Below are positions 14,975-23,327 of a stretch of 28,091 bases of DNA, in pieces. Position 1 is the first letter of the stretch. Each line of letters begins with the position of its first letter. A program made the position numbers and the translations under genes. Origin of the DNA: JAKFWF01 sp031429105 (GTDB taxonomy: Bacteria; Pseudomonadota; Alphaproteobacteria; Rhizobiales; Hyphomicrobiaceae); contig JANOYV010000178.1 in assembly GCA_031429105.1 (NCBI GenBank), forward strand, positions 1 through 28,091. The letters run 5' to 3'. The notes beneath the pieces are model-generated. The model saw only the letters and a list, made by a program, of their open reading frames with translations, did not search any database and was not told where the DNA came from.

Positions 14975-15661
14975 ATGACGGACACGCGGCTTCAGATCGT
15001 GCCTATCGGGGATGCGCAGAGCCTTAAAGTTCGGGCTTACGATGCGCTCAAAGTCGCCATCATGCAGCTCAATATCTATTCCCAGGACGCCGAGCTACGT
15101 CTCGACGAGCGCGCCTTGTCAGCTCGGTTCGGAGTCAGCCGCACGCCATTGCGCGAGGCGTTGGCGCAACTCGATCAAGAGGGCCTCGTTCGCATTGTCG
15201 CCCGCCGCGGCATCTACATCGTGCGCAAGACCAAGGTCGAAATCCTTGAAATGATCACGGTATGGGCGGCCCTTGAAAGCATGGCAGCACGCCTCGCCAC
15301 ATTGAATGCAACGGATGAAGAACTTAGCCGCCTTCATGACCTCGTCGATAGCTTTTCGACCGACGCCGTGGCCCAGAAAATGGGTGAATACTCGGATGCC
15401 AACATCCGGTTTCACCAGGCCATTATCGGTCTTTCAAAGTGCCAGTTGCTGTGTGACATGACGGAGAAATTGTTCTTTCATGTGCGCGCAATCCGCCAAC
15501 GCACCATCGTCGAGCAGGATCGTGCGAAACGCTCGATCGTTGATCACAAGGACATCGTTGCAGCGCTTGAGGCGCGTGACACGGATCGTGCGGAACGGCT
15601 GGTACGCGAGCATACGCTGAAACTACGTGAACACGTAGAGCGCTTCGTTGATATTGAGTGA
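14975..15661 (+). CDS. GntR-family transcriptional regulator, FCD subfamily
   Basis: The 228-residue protein has a winged helix N-terminal domain (about 16-84) with the classic recognition segment LSARFGVSRTPLREALAQLDQEGLV (48-72) and wing RRGIYIV. The C-terminal FCD ligand-binding domain (about 92-222) is all-helical, with candidate metal or ligand residues N143-x3-H147, H191 and H213. I chose ATG 14975 because conserved sequence starts just after it and a candidate operator lies upstream; an earlier ATG-rich stretch from 14876 would overlap that operator. oxc follows after 50 bases. It likely controls both this operon and the divergent tctACB genes in response to oxalate or a CoA or formyl metabolite; this is inferred from position. 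Confidence 0.9.
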   Translation: MTDTRLQIVPIGDAQSLKVRAYDALKVAIMQLNIYSQDAELRLDERALSARFGVSRTPLREALAQLDQEGLVRIVARRGIYIVRKTKVEILEMITVWAALESMAARLATLNATDEELSRLHDLVDSFSTDAVAQKMGEYSDANIRFHQAIIGLSKCQLLCDMTEKLFFHVRAIRQRTIVEQDRAKRSIVDHKDIVAALEARDTDRAERLVREHTLKLREHVERFVDIE

Positions 15662-15711
15662 AATGAAACGTAGCCAGATCAACTGGCACACATCTTACGG
15701 AGGCAATAGAT

Positions 15712-17451
15712 ATGTCGGGCCAAGCAACAGCAATCATCGGATCGCCAACCAAGGATGCGCCGCTTACTGATGGCTTCCACCTGATCATCGACGCGTTGAA
15801 GCTGAACGGTCTCAATACGATCTACGGCGTGCCGGGCATTCCGATTACCGACTTCGGGCGCTTAGCCCAAGCCGCTGGCATTCGCGTTATATCGTTTCGG
15901 CATGAACAGCATGCGGGTAATGCGGCCGCGATCGCTGGCTACCTGACGCAGAAACCAGGGATTTGTCTTACCGTTTCAGCGCCGGGCTTCCTCAATGGCC
16001 TGACGGCATTGGCCAACGCGACCACCAACTGCTTCCCGATGATCCTGATCAGTGGCTCATCTGAACGCGAGATTGTTGATCTCCAGCAGGGTGATTACGA
16101 GGAGATGGATCAACTCGCGGTCGCTCGACCACATTGCAAGGCAGCCTACCGCGTGTTGCGCGCCGAAGACATTGGCATCGGCATCGCTCGCGCCATTCGC
16201 TCAGCCGTTTCGGGGCGCCCAGGTGGCGTCTATCTTGATCTGCCGGCCAAGTTGTTCGGTCAGACAATGGATGCCGAGGCTGGTGCCAAAACACTGATCA
16301 AGGTCGTCGATCCAGCACCGCGACACATTCCAGCGCCGGATGCGGTTGCGCGTGCCATCAACCTGCTGAAAGGTGCGAAGCGCCCGTTGATCATCCTGGG
16401 TAAAGGAGCAGCCTACGCCCAAGCCGATGCAGACATTCGCGCGCTCGTCGAGAAAACCGGCATCCCTTATCTGCCAATGAGCATGGCCAAGGGCCTGCTG
16501 CCCGATACGCACCCCCAGTCGGCAAGTGCTGCTCGCTCCACGGCGCTCAAGGAAGCCGACGTGGTAATGCTGATCGGCGCGCGGTTGAATTGGTTGTTGT
16601 CGCACGGCAAAGGCAAGACCTGGGGTGAGCGCGGCACCCAGCAATTCATTCAAGTTGATATTGCGCCGACCGAAATGGACAGCAACGTCGGCATCGCAGC
16701 ACCTGTCGTCGGCGACATCGGCAGCTGCGTTTCGGCCTTGCTGGCTGGCATTGGCGACGACTGGCAGGCACCATCAGCTGCCTGGACCGGCGCGCTTAAC
16801 GAGCGCAAGGAGAAGGCGGTCGCGAAGATGGCAGGTCTTTTGCTCTCCAACTCGCTGCCGATGAATTTTCACAATGCGCTGGGCGCGCTCAAGCGGATCA
16901 TCAGAGAGCGCCCCGATGCGATTCTGGTCAACGAGGGTGCGAACACGCTCGATTTCGCGCGCAGCATCATCGATATGTACCAGCCGCGCAAACGTCTCGA
17001 CGTCGGCACGTGGGGCGTGATGGGCATCGGAATGGGTTATGCGATAGCTGCCGCCATTGAGACCGGCAAGCCGGTGTTGGCGGTTGAAGGCGACAGTGCC
17101 TTCGGGTTCTCCGGCATGGAGGTCGAAACCATCTGCCGGTACAACCTGCCGATCTGCGTGGTGGTGTTCAACAACAACGGAATTTATCGCGGCACTGACG
17201 TCAATCCGACCGGTGGCACTGACGTTGCAACGACTGTGTTCGTCAAGAATGCGCGCTACGACTTCATGATGCAGGCATTCGGCGGTGTCGGCGTTCATGT
17301 GACGAGCCCAGACGAGCTGTACAAAGCCGTCGATCAGGCAATGAGCTCGGGCAAGCCAACGCTGATCAACGCTGTGATCGACGAGAAGGCCGGTACCGAG
17401 AGCGGTCGCATCGGCAACCTCAATCCGCAGAGCGTGGTCAAAAAAGTTTAA
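15712..17451 (+). CDS. oxc: Oxalyl-CoA decarboxylase
   Basis: A thiamine diphosphate enzyme that turns oxalyl-CoA into formyl-CoA and CO2. The 579-residue length fits the family. The N-terminal PYR domain has YGVPGIPITDFGRLAQAAGI and the cofactor-activating Glu65 in RHEQHAGN. The C-terminal PP domain has G460-D461-S462 through N487-N488-N489, the metal and diphosphate binding motif. Segments typical of Oxc are SGSSEREIVDLQQGDYEEMDQL and the DVGTWGVMGIGMGYAIAAA stretch. A strong GGAGG lies 9 bases before the ATG. It follows the GntR gene and precedes frc by 37 bases, so the two enzymes of the oxalate cycle are cotranscribed. Cytoplasmic. Confidence 0.95.
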   Translation: MSGQATAIIGSPTKDAPLTDGFHLIIDALKLNGLNTIYGVPGIPITDFGRLAQAAGIRVISFRHEQHAGNAAAIAGYLTQKPGICLTVSAPGFLNGLTALANATTNCFPMILISGSSEREIVDLQQGDYEEMDQLAVARPHCKAAYRVLRAEDIGIGIARAIRSAVSGRPGGVYLDLPAKLFGQTMDAEAGAKTLIKVVDPAPRHIPAPDAVARAINLLKGAKRPLIILGKGAAYAQADADIRALVEKTGIPYLPMSMAKGLLPDTHPQSASAARSTALKEADVVMLIGARLNWLLSHGKGKTWGERGTQQFIQVDIAPTEMDSNVGIAAPVVGDIGSCVSALLAGIGDDWQAPSAAWTGALNERKEKAVAKMAGLLLSNSLPMNFHNALGALKRIIRERPDAILVNEGANTLDFARSIIDMYQPRKRLDVGTWGVMGIGMGYAIAAAIETGKPVLAVEGDSAFGFSGMEVETICRYNLPICVVVFNNNGIYRGTDVNPTGGTDVATTVFVKNARYDFMMQAFGGVGVHVTSPDELYKAVDQAMSSGKPTLINAVIDEKAGTESGRIGNLNPQSVVKKV

Positions 17452-17488
17452 ATCCACCGCATCAGCTCGAATCCAAGCAGGAGCACCT

Positions 17489-18766
17489 ATGACCCAAGCC
17501 CTTAAAGGCGTCCGCATTCTTGACTTCACTCACGTGCAGTCCGGCCCGACGTGCACGCAGTTGCTCGCCTGGTTCGGCGCCGACGTGATCAAGGTTGAGC
17601 GCCCCGGTGTGGGTGACATCACACGTGGGCAGCTGATGGATGTGCCGGATGTCGACGCGCTATATTTCACAATGCTCAATCACAACAAGCGGTCGATCAC
17701 GCTCGACACCAAGAATCAGAAAGGCAAGGAGGTTCTCGAACGACTGATCCTGGCTTGTGATGTTCTCGTTGAAAACTTCGGTCCTGGCGTACTCGATCGC
17801 ATGGGGTTTACCTGGGAGCGCATTCAGCAAATCAATCCAAAGATGATCGTTGCCTCGATCAAGGGCTTTGGCCCCGGTCCCTACGAGGACTGCAAGGTTT
17901 ACGAGAACGTCGCGCAATGCACTGGTGGATCCGCCTCGACCACAGGCTTCCGCGATGGGCTGCCGCTTGTCACCGGCGCGCAGATTGGCGACAGCGGCAC
18001 TGGGCTACATTTGGCGCTCGGCATCGTCACGGCGTTGTTCCAACGAACGCAGACTGGCAAGGGTCAGAAGGTTACCTGCGCCATGCAAGATGGCGTGTTG
18101 AACCTGTGCCGCGTCAAGCTGCGCGATCAGCAGCGCCTCGCTCACGGTCCGTTGAAGGAATACAGCCAGTTCGGCGAAGGTATCCCGTTCGGTGATGCGA
18201 CGCCACGCGCAGGCAACGATTCAGGTGGCGGTCAGCCGGGCCGAATTCTGAAATGCAAGGGCTGGGAAACCGATCCCAACGCGTACATCTATTTCATCAC
18301 CCAGGCGCCTGTGTGGGAGAAAATTTGCGACGTGATCGGCGAGCCCGGTTGGAAGACTGATCCCAATTATGCCAAGCCTGCTGCCCGCCTGCCGCGTCTT
18401 AACGAGATATTCGGGCGCATTGAACAGTGGACATCATCGATGACCAAGTTCGAGGCGATGGAGATCCTCAACAAGGACGATATTCCCTGCGGCCCAATCT
18501 TGTCGATGAAGGAGATCGCCGAGGACAAGTCGTTGTGGGATACCGGCACGATTGTCGAGGTCGATCACCCGAAGCGCGGCAAGTATCTGTCGGTCGGCAA
18601 TCCGATCAAGATGTCGGATAGCCCGACGGAAGTTGTCCGCTCGCCGCTACTGGGGGAACACACACTAGAAATTCTATCCGACGTGCTGCGCTACACTGCT
18701 GACGAGATCGCCGCAATAAGGGCCTCTGGCGCAACTGAGCCGCCGCCTAAGAAGGCTATGGGTTGA
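17489..18766 (+). CDS. frc: Formyl-CoA:oxalate CoA-transferase
   Basis: A class III CoA-transferase that moves CoA from formyl-CoA to oxalate, giving oxalyl-CoA and formate. The 425-residue protein matches the Oxalobacter enzyme along its length from memory: ILDFTHVQSGPTCTQLLAWFGADVIKVE at the start, LYFTMLNHNKRSITLD, VLVENFGPGVLDRMGFTWE. The catalytic aspartate is D168 in G-A-Q-I-G-D-S-G-T-G. The glycine loop that covers the active site appears as NDSGGGQPGRILKCKGWETD; one glycine of the usual run is serine. This suits true Frc rather than a general CaiB-like protein. GGAG lies 6 bases before the ATG. It lies between oxc and the formyl-folate fusion gene. Confidence 0.94.
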   Translation: MTQALKGVRILDFTHVQSGPTCTQLLAWFGADVIKVERPGVGDITRGQLMDVPDVDALYFTMLNHNKRSITLDTKNQKGKEVLERLILACDVLVENFGPGVLDRMGFTWERIQQINPKMIVASIKGFGPGPYEDCKVYENVAQCTGGSASTTGFRDGLPLVTGAQIGDSGTGLHLALGIVTALFQRTQTGKGQKVTCAMQDGVLNLCRVKLRDQQRLAHGPLKEYSQFGEGIPFGDATPRAGNDSGGGQPGRILKCKGWETDPNAYIYFITQAPVWEKICDVIGEPGWKTDPNYAKPAARLPRLNEIFGRIEQWTSSMTKFEAMEILNKDDIPCGPILSMKEIAEDKSLWDTGTIVEVDHPKRGKYLSVGNPIKMSDSPTEVVRSPLLGEHTLEILSDVLRYTADEIAAIRASGATEPPPKKAMG

Positions 18767-18768
18767 TC

Positions 18769-18802
18769 TTCCCACGCCCCCTAACTGATGGGAGGCGGGG
18801 AA
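18769..18802 (+). other. GC-rich hairpin between frc and the fusion gene
   Basis: TTCCC-A-CGCC-CCC (from 18769) can pair with GGGAGGCGGGGAA (18790-18802), with one bulge and one mismatch. It follows the frc stop directly. No T-run follows, so it may act as a processing or stability element or a partial attenuator. Confidence 0.4.
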
Positions 18803-18868
18803 ATTGCGCCCAAGTTAGTTTGCCGCCCAAACCATCGAACAACGAATTTTCTTCAAGGGAGTCAAAAA

Positions 18869-21529
18869 ATGCGCATCGTGGTTCACGGGCAGGAAGCGTT
18901 CGGCAAAGCTGTTTTGGAAAAGTTGCTGGAGCGCGGCGAGAACGTCGTTGCTGTTTTCTGTGCGCCAGACAAGGAGGGGCGTCCCAAGGACCCGTGCGCC
19001 GTCTATGCGGCTGAAAAAGGCTTGCCAGTCCACCAGCCAAAGAGCTGGAAGACCCCCGACGCCCTGGCACTCATGCAGTCGTTCAAACCGGACCTGTGTG
19101 TCATGGCCTACGTGACGCTGTTTGTTCCCCAACCTATTATCGATGCGCCGACACATGGCACTATTCAGTATCACCCCTCCTTGCTACCGCTGCATCGCGG
19201 GCCATCATCGATCAACTGGCCGATTGCCTGGGGTTCGAAGCAAACCGGCCTCACCATTTTCTGGCCAGACGAGGGCCTCGATGAAGGTCCTGTGCTTTTG
19301 CAAAAGACGGTTGACATCGGGCCCGACGAGACCCTGGGCGATGTGTATTTCAAGAAGCTGTTTCCAATTGGCGTCGATGCGATGATTGAATCTCTCGAGC
19401 TTGTGCGGGCTGGCAAGGCCCCGCGCATCGCCCAGGACCATTCGAAGAAGACCTACGAAAGCTGGTTCAAGCGCGACAATGCACAGCTCGATTTTTCGAG
19501 GCCAGCAGCTGAGGTCTATAACATCATCCGTGCAGCCAACCCGGCACCGGGCGCCTGGGCCGTGGTCAATGGCCTTGAGATGCAGTTCTTTGAGAGCGCG
19601 AAGGTTGCCGGTCAGGGAAAGCCGGGCGAGATTTTATCGATCACAACCGAGGGCATAACTGTTGCGGCCAAGGACGGGGCCATTCTCGTCAAGCGCGTGA
19701 AGGCTGCCGATACCAAGAAGATCCCCGCTGCCGAATACGCAGCGTTCGCCGAACTCAAGGTCGGTAACGTGTTTGATGCCTATAAACCGGCGCCCCCGCC
19801 CCCACCAAAAAAATCAAAAACCGGAGAAAACCCAGTGGCAGAAAAATCAACCAAGGCCGTCGGTAGCGATATTGAAATCGCTCGCGAAGCGAACATGAAA
19901 CCGATCGCCGAGATTGGCAAAAAGATCGATATTCCAGCGGACGCACTGCTTAACTATGGGCCGACCAAAGCCAAGATCTCATTCGACTTCATCAATAGCC
20001 TGAAGAGCCGAAAGGATGGCAAGCTAATCCTTGTCACCGCAATCAATCCGACACCGGCTGGCGAGGGCAAAACGACGACGACGGTTGGCCTCGGCGATGG
20101 TCTCAATCGTATCGGAAAGCGTGCCATGAGTTGCCTGCGCGAGCCATCGCTCGGCCCATGCTTTGGCGTCAAAGGGGGAGCTGCCGGTGGCGGCTACGCC
20201 CAGGTCGTGCCTATGGAGGATATCAACCTTCACTTTACGGGCGACTTCCACGCCATCACCAGCGCCCATAACCTGCTGGCAGCGCTCCTCGATAACCACA
20301 TCTACTGGGGCAACTCACTCGGGATAGATCAACGTCGGATCGCATGGCGGCGTGTCATGGACATGAATGATCGCGCGCTCCGCTCGATCGTCGGCTCGCT
20401 CGGCGGCACTGCCAACGGCTTCCCGCGTGAGGACGGCTTTGACATTACGGTTGCCTCGGAAATCATGGCGATCTTCTGTCTCGCAACTGACCTCAAGGAT
20501 TTGGAAAAGCGGATCGGCAACATCGTTGTCGCCTACACCCGCGAAAAGAAGCCGATCTATGCCCGCGATCTCAAGGGCGACGGCGCAATGACGGTTCTGC
20601 TCAAGGACGCACTGATGCCGAACCTGGTGCAGACTTTGGAAAACAACCCGGTGTTTATTCACGGTGGGCCGTTCGCCAACATTGCGCACGGTTGCAACTC
20701 GGTGCTGGCGACCCAGACCGCACTCAAGTTGTGCGACTACGTGGTTACGGAAGCAGGTTTCGGGGCTGACCTCGGCGCTGAGAAATTCTTCAATATCAAA
20801 TGTCGGAAGGCTGGCCTCAAACCGTCAGCAGCTGTGATTGTCGCGACTATTCGTGCCCTCAAGATGCACGGCGGGGTCGCCAAGGACGGCCTCAAAGCTG
20901 AGAACGTCGAGGCGGTCACCAAGGGCTGCGCCAACATGGAGCGGCACATCGAGAACGTGCGCAAATTCGGTGTGCAACCGATCATTGCGATCAACAAGTT
21001 CATCACCGATACCGACGCTGAAATCGCTGCCGTGAAGGCATCGGCTGAGAAGATGGGCGCCAAGGCCTTCCTGTGCACGCACTGGGCCGATGGCGGCGCT
21101 GGTATCGAAGATCTAGCCCGGCACGTCGTCGACGTCTGCGAAAAGGATGAGGCCAAGTTCAAGCCACTCTATCCCGACAGCATGCCGCTGCGCGACAAGG
21201 TGAAGACCATCGTCACCGAGATCTATCGCGGCGCAGATATTGCCTGCGATGCGTCGGTCGAAGCCCGCTTTAAGGAACTGGAGGCCGCCGGTTACGGACA
21301 TCTTCCGGTCTGCATGGCGAAGACCCAGTACTCGTTCTCGACTGATCCCAACAAGCGCGGCGCACCGACCGGGCACATTGTGCCCGTGCGTGAGCTTCGT
21401 TTGTCGGCAGGTGCTGAGTTCGTGGTCGTTGTCACTGGAGACATCATGACTATGCCGGGCCTGCCCCGCGTGCCGTCTGCCGATGTGATCCGACTCAATG
21501 AAGATGGTCAGATCGAGGGGCTATTCTGA
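18869..21529 (+). CDS. Fusion of ALDH1L1-like formyltransferase and formate-tetrahydrofolate ligase
   Basis: This 886-residue protein joins two full-length enzymes. Residues 1-305 are a formyltransferase domain with its C-terminal subdomain. The core Y-H102-P-S-L-L-P-L-H-R-G and D-E-G-L-D138 have the His/Asp spacing (36) of methionyl-tRNA formyltransferase and ALDH1L1. The Asn two residues before the His in Fmt is Gln100 here; segments such as YHPSLLP, FWPDEGLDEGPVLLQK and AGKAPR are closest to ALDH1L1. Residues 306-322 are a Pro/Lys linker. Residues 323-886 are a complete Fhs: SDIEIAREANMKPIAEI, P-loop P-T-P-A-G-E-G-K401-T-T-T-T, and the GDIMTMPGLPR end. Fhs makes 10-formyl-THF from formate, THF and ATP. 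ATG 18869 has AAGGGAG upstream. It lies 102 bases after frc, so one-carbon units from oxalate likely enter folate here. The role of the first domain is open. Confidence 0.92.
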   Translation: MRIVVHGQEAFGKAVLEKLLERGENVVAVFCAPDKEGRPKDPCAVYAAEKGLPVHQPKSWKTPDALALMQSFKPDLCVMAYVTLFVPQPIIDAPTHGTIQYHPSLLPLHRGPSSINWPIAWGSKQTGLTIFWPDEGLDEGPVLLQKTVDIGPDETLGDVYFKKLFPIGVDAMIESLELVRAGKAPRIAQDHSKKTYESWFKRDNAQLDFSRPAAEVYNIIRAANPAPGAWAVVNGLEMQFFESAKVAGQGKPGEILSITTEGITVAAKDGAILVKRVKAADTKKIPAAEYAAFAELKVGNVFDAYKPAPPPPPKKSKTGENPVAEKSTKAVGSDIEIAREANMKPIAEIGKKIDIPADALLNYGPTKAKISFDFINSLKSRKDGKLILVTAINPTPAGEGKTTTTVGLGDGLNRIGKRAMSCLREPSLGPCFGVKGGAAGGGYAQVVPMEDINLHFTGDFHAITSAHNLLAALLDNHIYWGNSLGIDQRRIAWRRVMDMNDRALRSIVGSLGGTANGFPREDGFDITVASEIMAIFCLATDLKDLEKRIGNIVVAYTREKKPIYARDLKGDGAMTVLLKDALMPNLVQTLENNPVFIHGGPFANIAHGCNSVLATQTALKLCDYVVTEAGFGADLGAEKFFNIKCRKAGLKPSAAVIVATIRALKMHGGVAKDGLKAENVEAVTKGCANMERHIENVRKFGVQPIIAINKFITDTDAEIAAVKASAEKMGAKAFLCTHWADGGAGIEDLARHVVDVCEKDEAKFKPLYPDSMPLRDKVKTIVTEIYRGADIACDASVEARFKELEAAGYGHLPVCMAKTQYSFSTDPNKRGAPTGHIVPVRELRLSAGAEFVVVVTGDIMTMPGLPRVPSADVIRLNEDGQIEGLF
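19823..19837 (+). promoter_or_regulatory. Internal ribosome binding site and in-frame GTG at the fusion junction
   Basis: GGAG (19823-19826) is followed, 8 bases later, by GTG 19835-19837, in frame with the fusion gene at codon 323. The codons after it read A-E-K-S-T-K and then the conserved SDIEIA start of Fhs, just as in stand-alone ligases. A free 564-residue ligase could therefore be translated from the same message. It may also be a relic of two separate genes. Confidence 0.6.
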
Positions 21530-21601
21530 GCGAGCGTTAGCTCCTGCGGCACATTCATGCGGCTGTCACGGGCCAGTGCGATCAATAATCCGCTTGCGCT
21601 C

Positions 21602-21624
21602 GACCCATCCGCTTGGCATGGGTC
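21602..21624. other. Hairpin downstream of the fusion gene
   Basis: GACCCAT (21602-21608) and ATGGGTC (21618-21624) are a perfect 7-base inverted repeat with a 9-base loop, about 75 bases past the fusion gene stop. No T-run follows. The rest of 21530-21722 shows no gene. Confidence 0.35.
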
Positions 21625-21722
21625 AGGCGACAAGCCGTTACGGCGGATGGAGGCAGCAGTGCCCCCGTCCGCTATTGTTTTGGACTTACGGCGTTTGACC
21701 TTCAAGAATTGGGGTTTTGATT

Positions 21723-22316
21723 ATGAGCGGACACGCAGCACACGAGCACGGTGAAGCCAATAAAACTGTGGCGCTCATCATCTCGATACTGGCCCTGATG
21801 TTGGCAGTGGCTGAAATCTTTGGCCAGAAGGCACAAACGCAGACCCTGCAGTCGAATATCGCGGCGTCCAACTTGTGGGCGTTTTACCAAGCGAAGACCA
21901 TCCGTAAGACGGTGACCGAGAGCTTCGCCGACGAAGTTGATATTATCCAGTTAGGGCAGACTGATCCGGTCGTGAAGAAGGCGATGCAGGAGCGCGTAGC
22001 CAAGTGGCGTGCGGCGGCTGATCGGTATGAGAGCGAGCAGGGTAAGCCGATCAAGGATGCCAAGGGCGTCGATACCGGCAAGTTCGAGCCCGGCGAAGGG
22101 CGCCGCGAGTTGATTGCACGGGCCAAGGAAGAAGAGCTCACGCGTGATAAGTACGGTCGTAAGCATGTGCGCTTCGAATTCGCGACCGGCGCCTTCCAGA
22201 TCGCAATCGTGTTGGCATCTGCCTCAATCATTACCGGCATTGCAGCGCTACTTTGGGCCGCTGGCGGATTGGGCGGCATCGGCGTGTTGTTGCTGATCGC
22301 CGGCTTCTTCGCTTGA
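21723..22316 (+). CDS. DUF4337 membrane protein
   Basis: The 197-residue protein has an N-terminal membrane segment (about 15-33, TVALIISILALMLAVAEIF), a charged middle part likely coiled-coil, and two hydrophobic segments at the C-terminus (about 158-180 and 183-197). The segment QTLQSNIAASNLWAFYQAKTIRKT and the late KHVRFEFATGAFQIAIVLASASIITG match the DUF4337 pattern from memory. Function is unknown. ATG 21723 is chosen because GGGG lies 8 bases upstream; a TTG two codons earlier is in frame. The His-rich start (GHAAHEHGEAN) could bind metal. It is separated from the oxalate genes by about 190 bases and probably has its own promoter. Confidence 0.8.
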   Translation: MSGHAAHEHGEANKTVALIISILALMLAVAEIFGQKAQTQTLQSNIAASNLWAFYQAKTIRKTVTESFADEVDIIQLGQTDPVVKKAMQERVAKWRAAADRYESEQGKPIKDAKGVDTGKFEPGEGRRELIARAKEEELTRDKYGRKHVRFEFATGAFQIAIVLASASIITGIAALLWAAGGLGGIGVLLLIAGFFA

Positions 22317-22358
22317 AGGTGCGCGACAATCGTAAAGTCTTCCCTTCGCGTTGATCCC

Positions 22359-22375
22359 GTGTAACACTCTTACAC
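22359..22375. promoter_or_regulatory. Dyad abutting the start codon of the DUF1194 gene
   Basis: GTGTAA (22359-22364) and TTACAC (22370-22375) form a perfect inverted repeat with a 5-base spacer, ending on the base before the ATG. There is no ribosome binding site in this stretch. It could be an operator or a hairpin that limits initiation. Confidence 0.4.
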
Positions 22376-23215
22376 ATGCGTGTTTCAAGATCACGTGTGC
22401 TTACGATCTGGCGGGTACTGTCTGCGGTGCTTGCGCTGACGATCCTTTGTGTAACTCCTGTTTCTAAGGTCTTGGCGCAGACGCGCGTAGACCTTGAACT
22501 TGTACTCGCGGTCGACGTGTCCTACTCAATGGACCTCGACGAGCAGCGCCTTCAACGCGACGGCTACATTGAGGCCTTGCGCGATCCGCAAATTATCAAA
22601 GCGATCCAATCGGGGCAGTATGGTCGAATTGCCATCACCTACGTCGAGTGGGCGGGAGTAACGATCCAACAGGTTGTGTTGCCATGGACAATTATTGACG
22701 GTCCACAGGCCGCTGCGGCTGTTACCGACAGGCTCGCCGCCGCGCCGATCTCCAGACACCGTCGAACGTCAGTTTCGGGCGCGCTGAATTTTTCGGAACG
22801 ACAATTCGGTATAGGTGGGTTCGTTGGTGAGCGTCGGGTGATCGATGTGTCAGGTGATGGTCCAAACAACTCCGGCCCTCCGGTCGGTCCCCTGCGCGAT
22901 GAACTCGTCGCAAAAGGTATTGTGATCAACGGACTGCCTATTGTTTTGAAGCCGGGTGGTGCTGGCAGCATGTTCGATATTGCCAATCTCGATCAATACT
23001 ATGTCCAGTGCGTCATCGGTGGCCCGGGTTCATTCATGATCCCGATCCGAGAGAAATCCGAATTCGCCTCCGCCACCCGTCAAAAGCTCTTGCTTGAGAT
23101 CGCAGGTCTTGAGCCGCCGCCATCGCTCATTCGCGTGCAAGCAGCACCAAAGTTCGATTGCATGGTCGGTGAGCAACTCTGGCGGCAATACTTCGATGAT
23201 CGGATCCGCGAGTAG
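22376..23215 (+). CDS. DUF1194 secreted protein with von Willebrand A-like fold
   Basis: The 279-residue protein begins with a basic n-region (R2, R5, R7, R13), a hydrophobic core and likely cleavage VLA/QT after residue 34. The mature part is a vWA-like domain: the metal-ion site motif D47-V-S49-Y-S51 follows the first strand LELVLAV, TSVSGALNFSE gives the second loop, and VIDVSGDGPNNSG the third. DUF1194 proteins are common in Rhizobiales and lack an assigned function; the fold suggests metal-dependent protein binding in the periplasm. The C-terminus contains QAAPKFDCMVGEQLWRQYFDDRIRE. The ATG at 22376 has no clear ribosome binding site but gives a good signal peptide. Confidence 0.88.
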   Translation: MRVSRSRVLTIWRVLSAVLALTILCVTPVSKVLAQTRVDLELVLAVDVSYSMDLDEQRLQRDGYIEALRDPQIIKAIQSGQYGRIAITYVEWAGVTIQQVVLPWTIIDGPQAAAAVTDRLAAAPISRHRRTSVSGALNFSERQFGIGGFVGERRVIDVSGDGPNNSGPPVGPLRDELVAKGIVINGLPIVLKPGGAGSMFDIANLDQYYVQCVIGGPGSFMIPIREKSEFASATRQKLLLEIAGLEPPPSLIRVQAAPKFDCMVGEQLWRQYFDDRIRE

Positions 23216-23311
23216 TCGCGCTTTCGCCGCAACTCCAGCACCGTTTTGCCTCGCAGCGGTCCGCCAATGCGCCGCAAATAGATGACAGGTTCGTGATGCA
23301 AGGTGCGTTGG

Positions 23312-23327
23312 TTAACGTGCCGTTAAC
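23312..23327 (+). promoter_or_regulatory. CtrA box (TTAA-N7-TTAAC)
   Basis: TTAACGTGCCGTTAAC fits the alphaproteobacterial CtrA consensus TTAA-N7-TTAAC exactly, and is within a longer dyad GGTTAAC-N5-GTTAACC (23310-23328). It lies 24 bases before the start codon of the extensin-like lipoprotein gene, so it would overlap its promoter or early transcript. Confidence 0.6.

Noticed and set aside
16774..17529. A 251-codon minus-strand open frame opposite oxc and the frc start
   Set aside because: It spans the ThDP motif of oxc and the oxc-frc gap; the composition is His/Arg-rich and no family is recognised.
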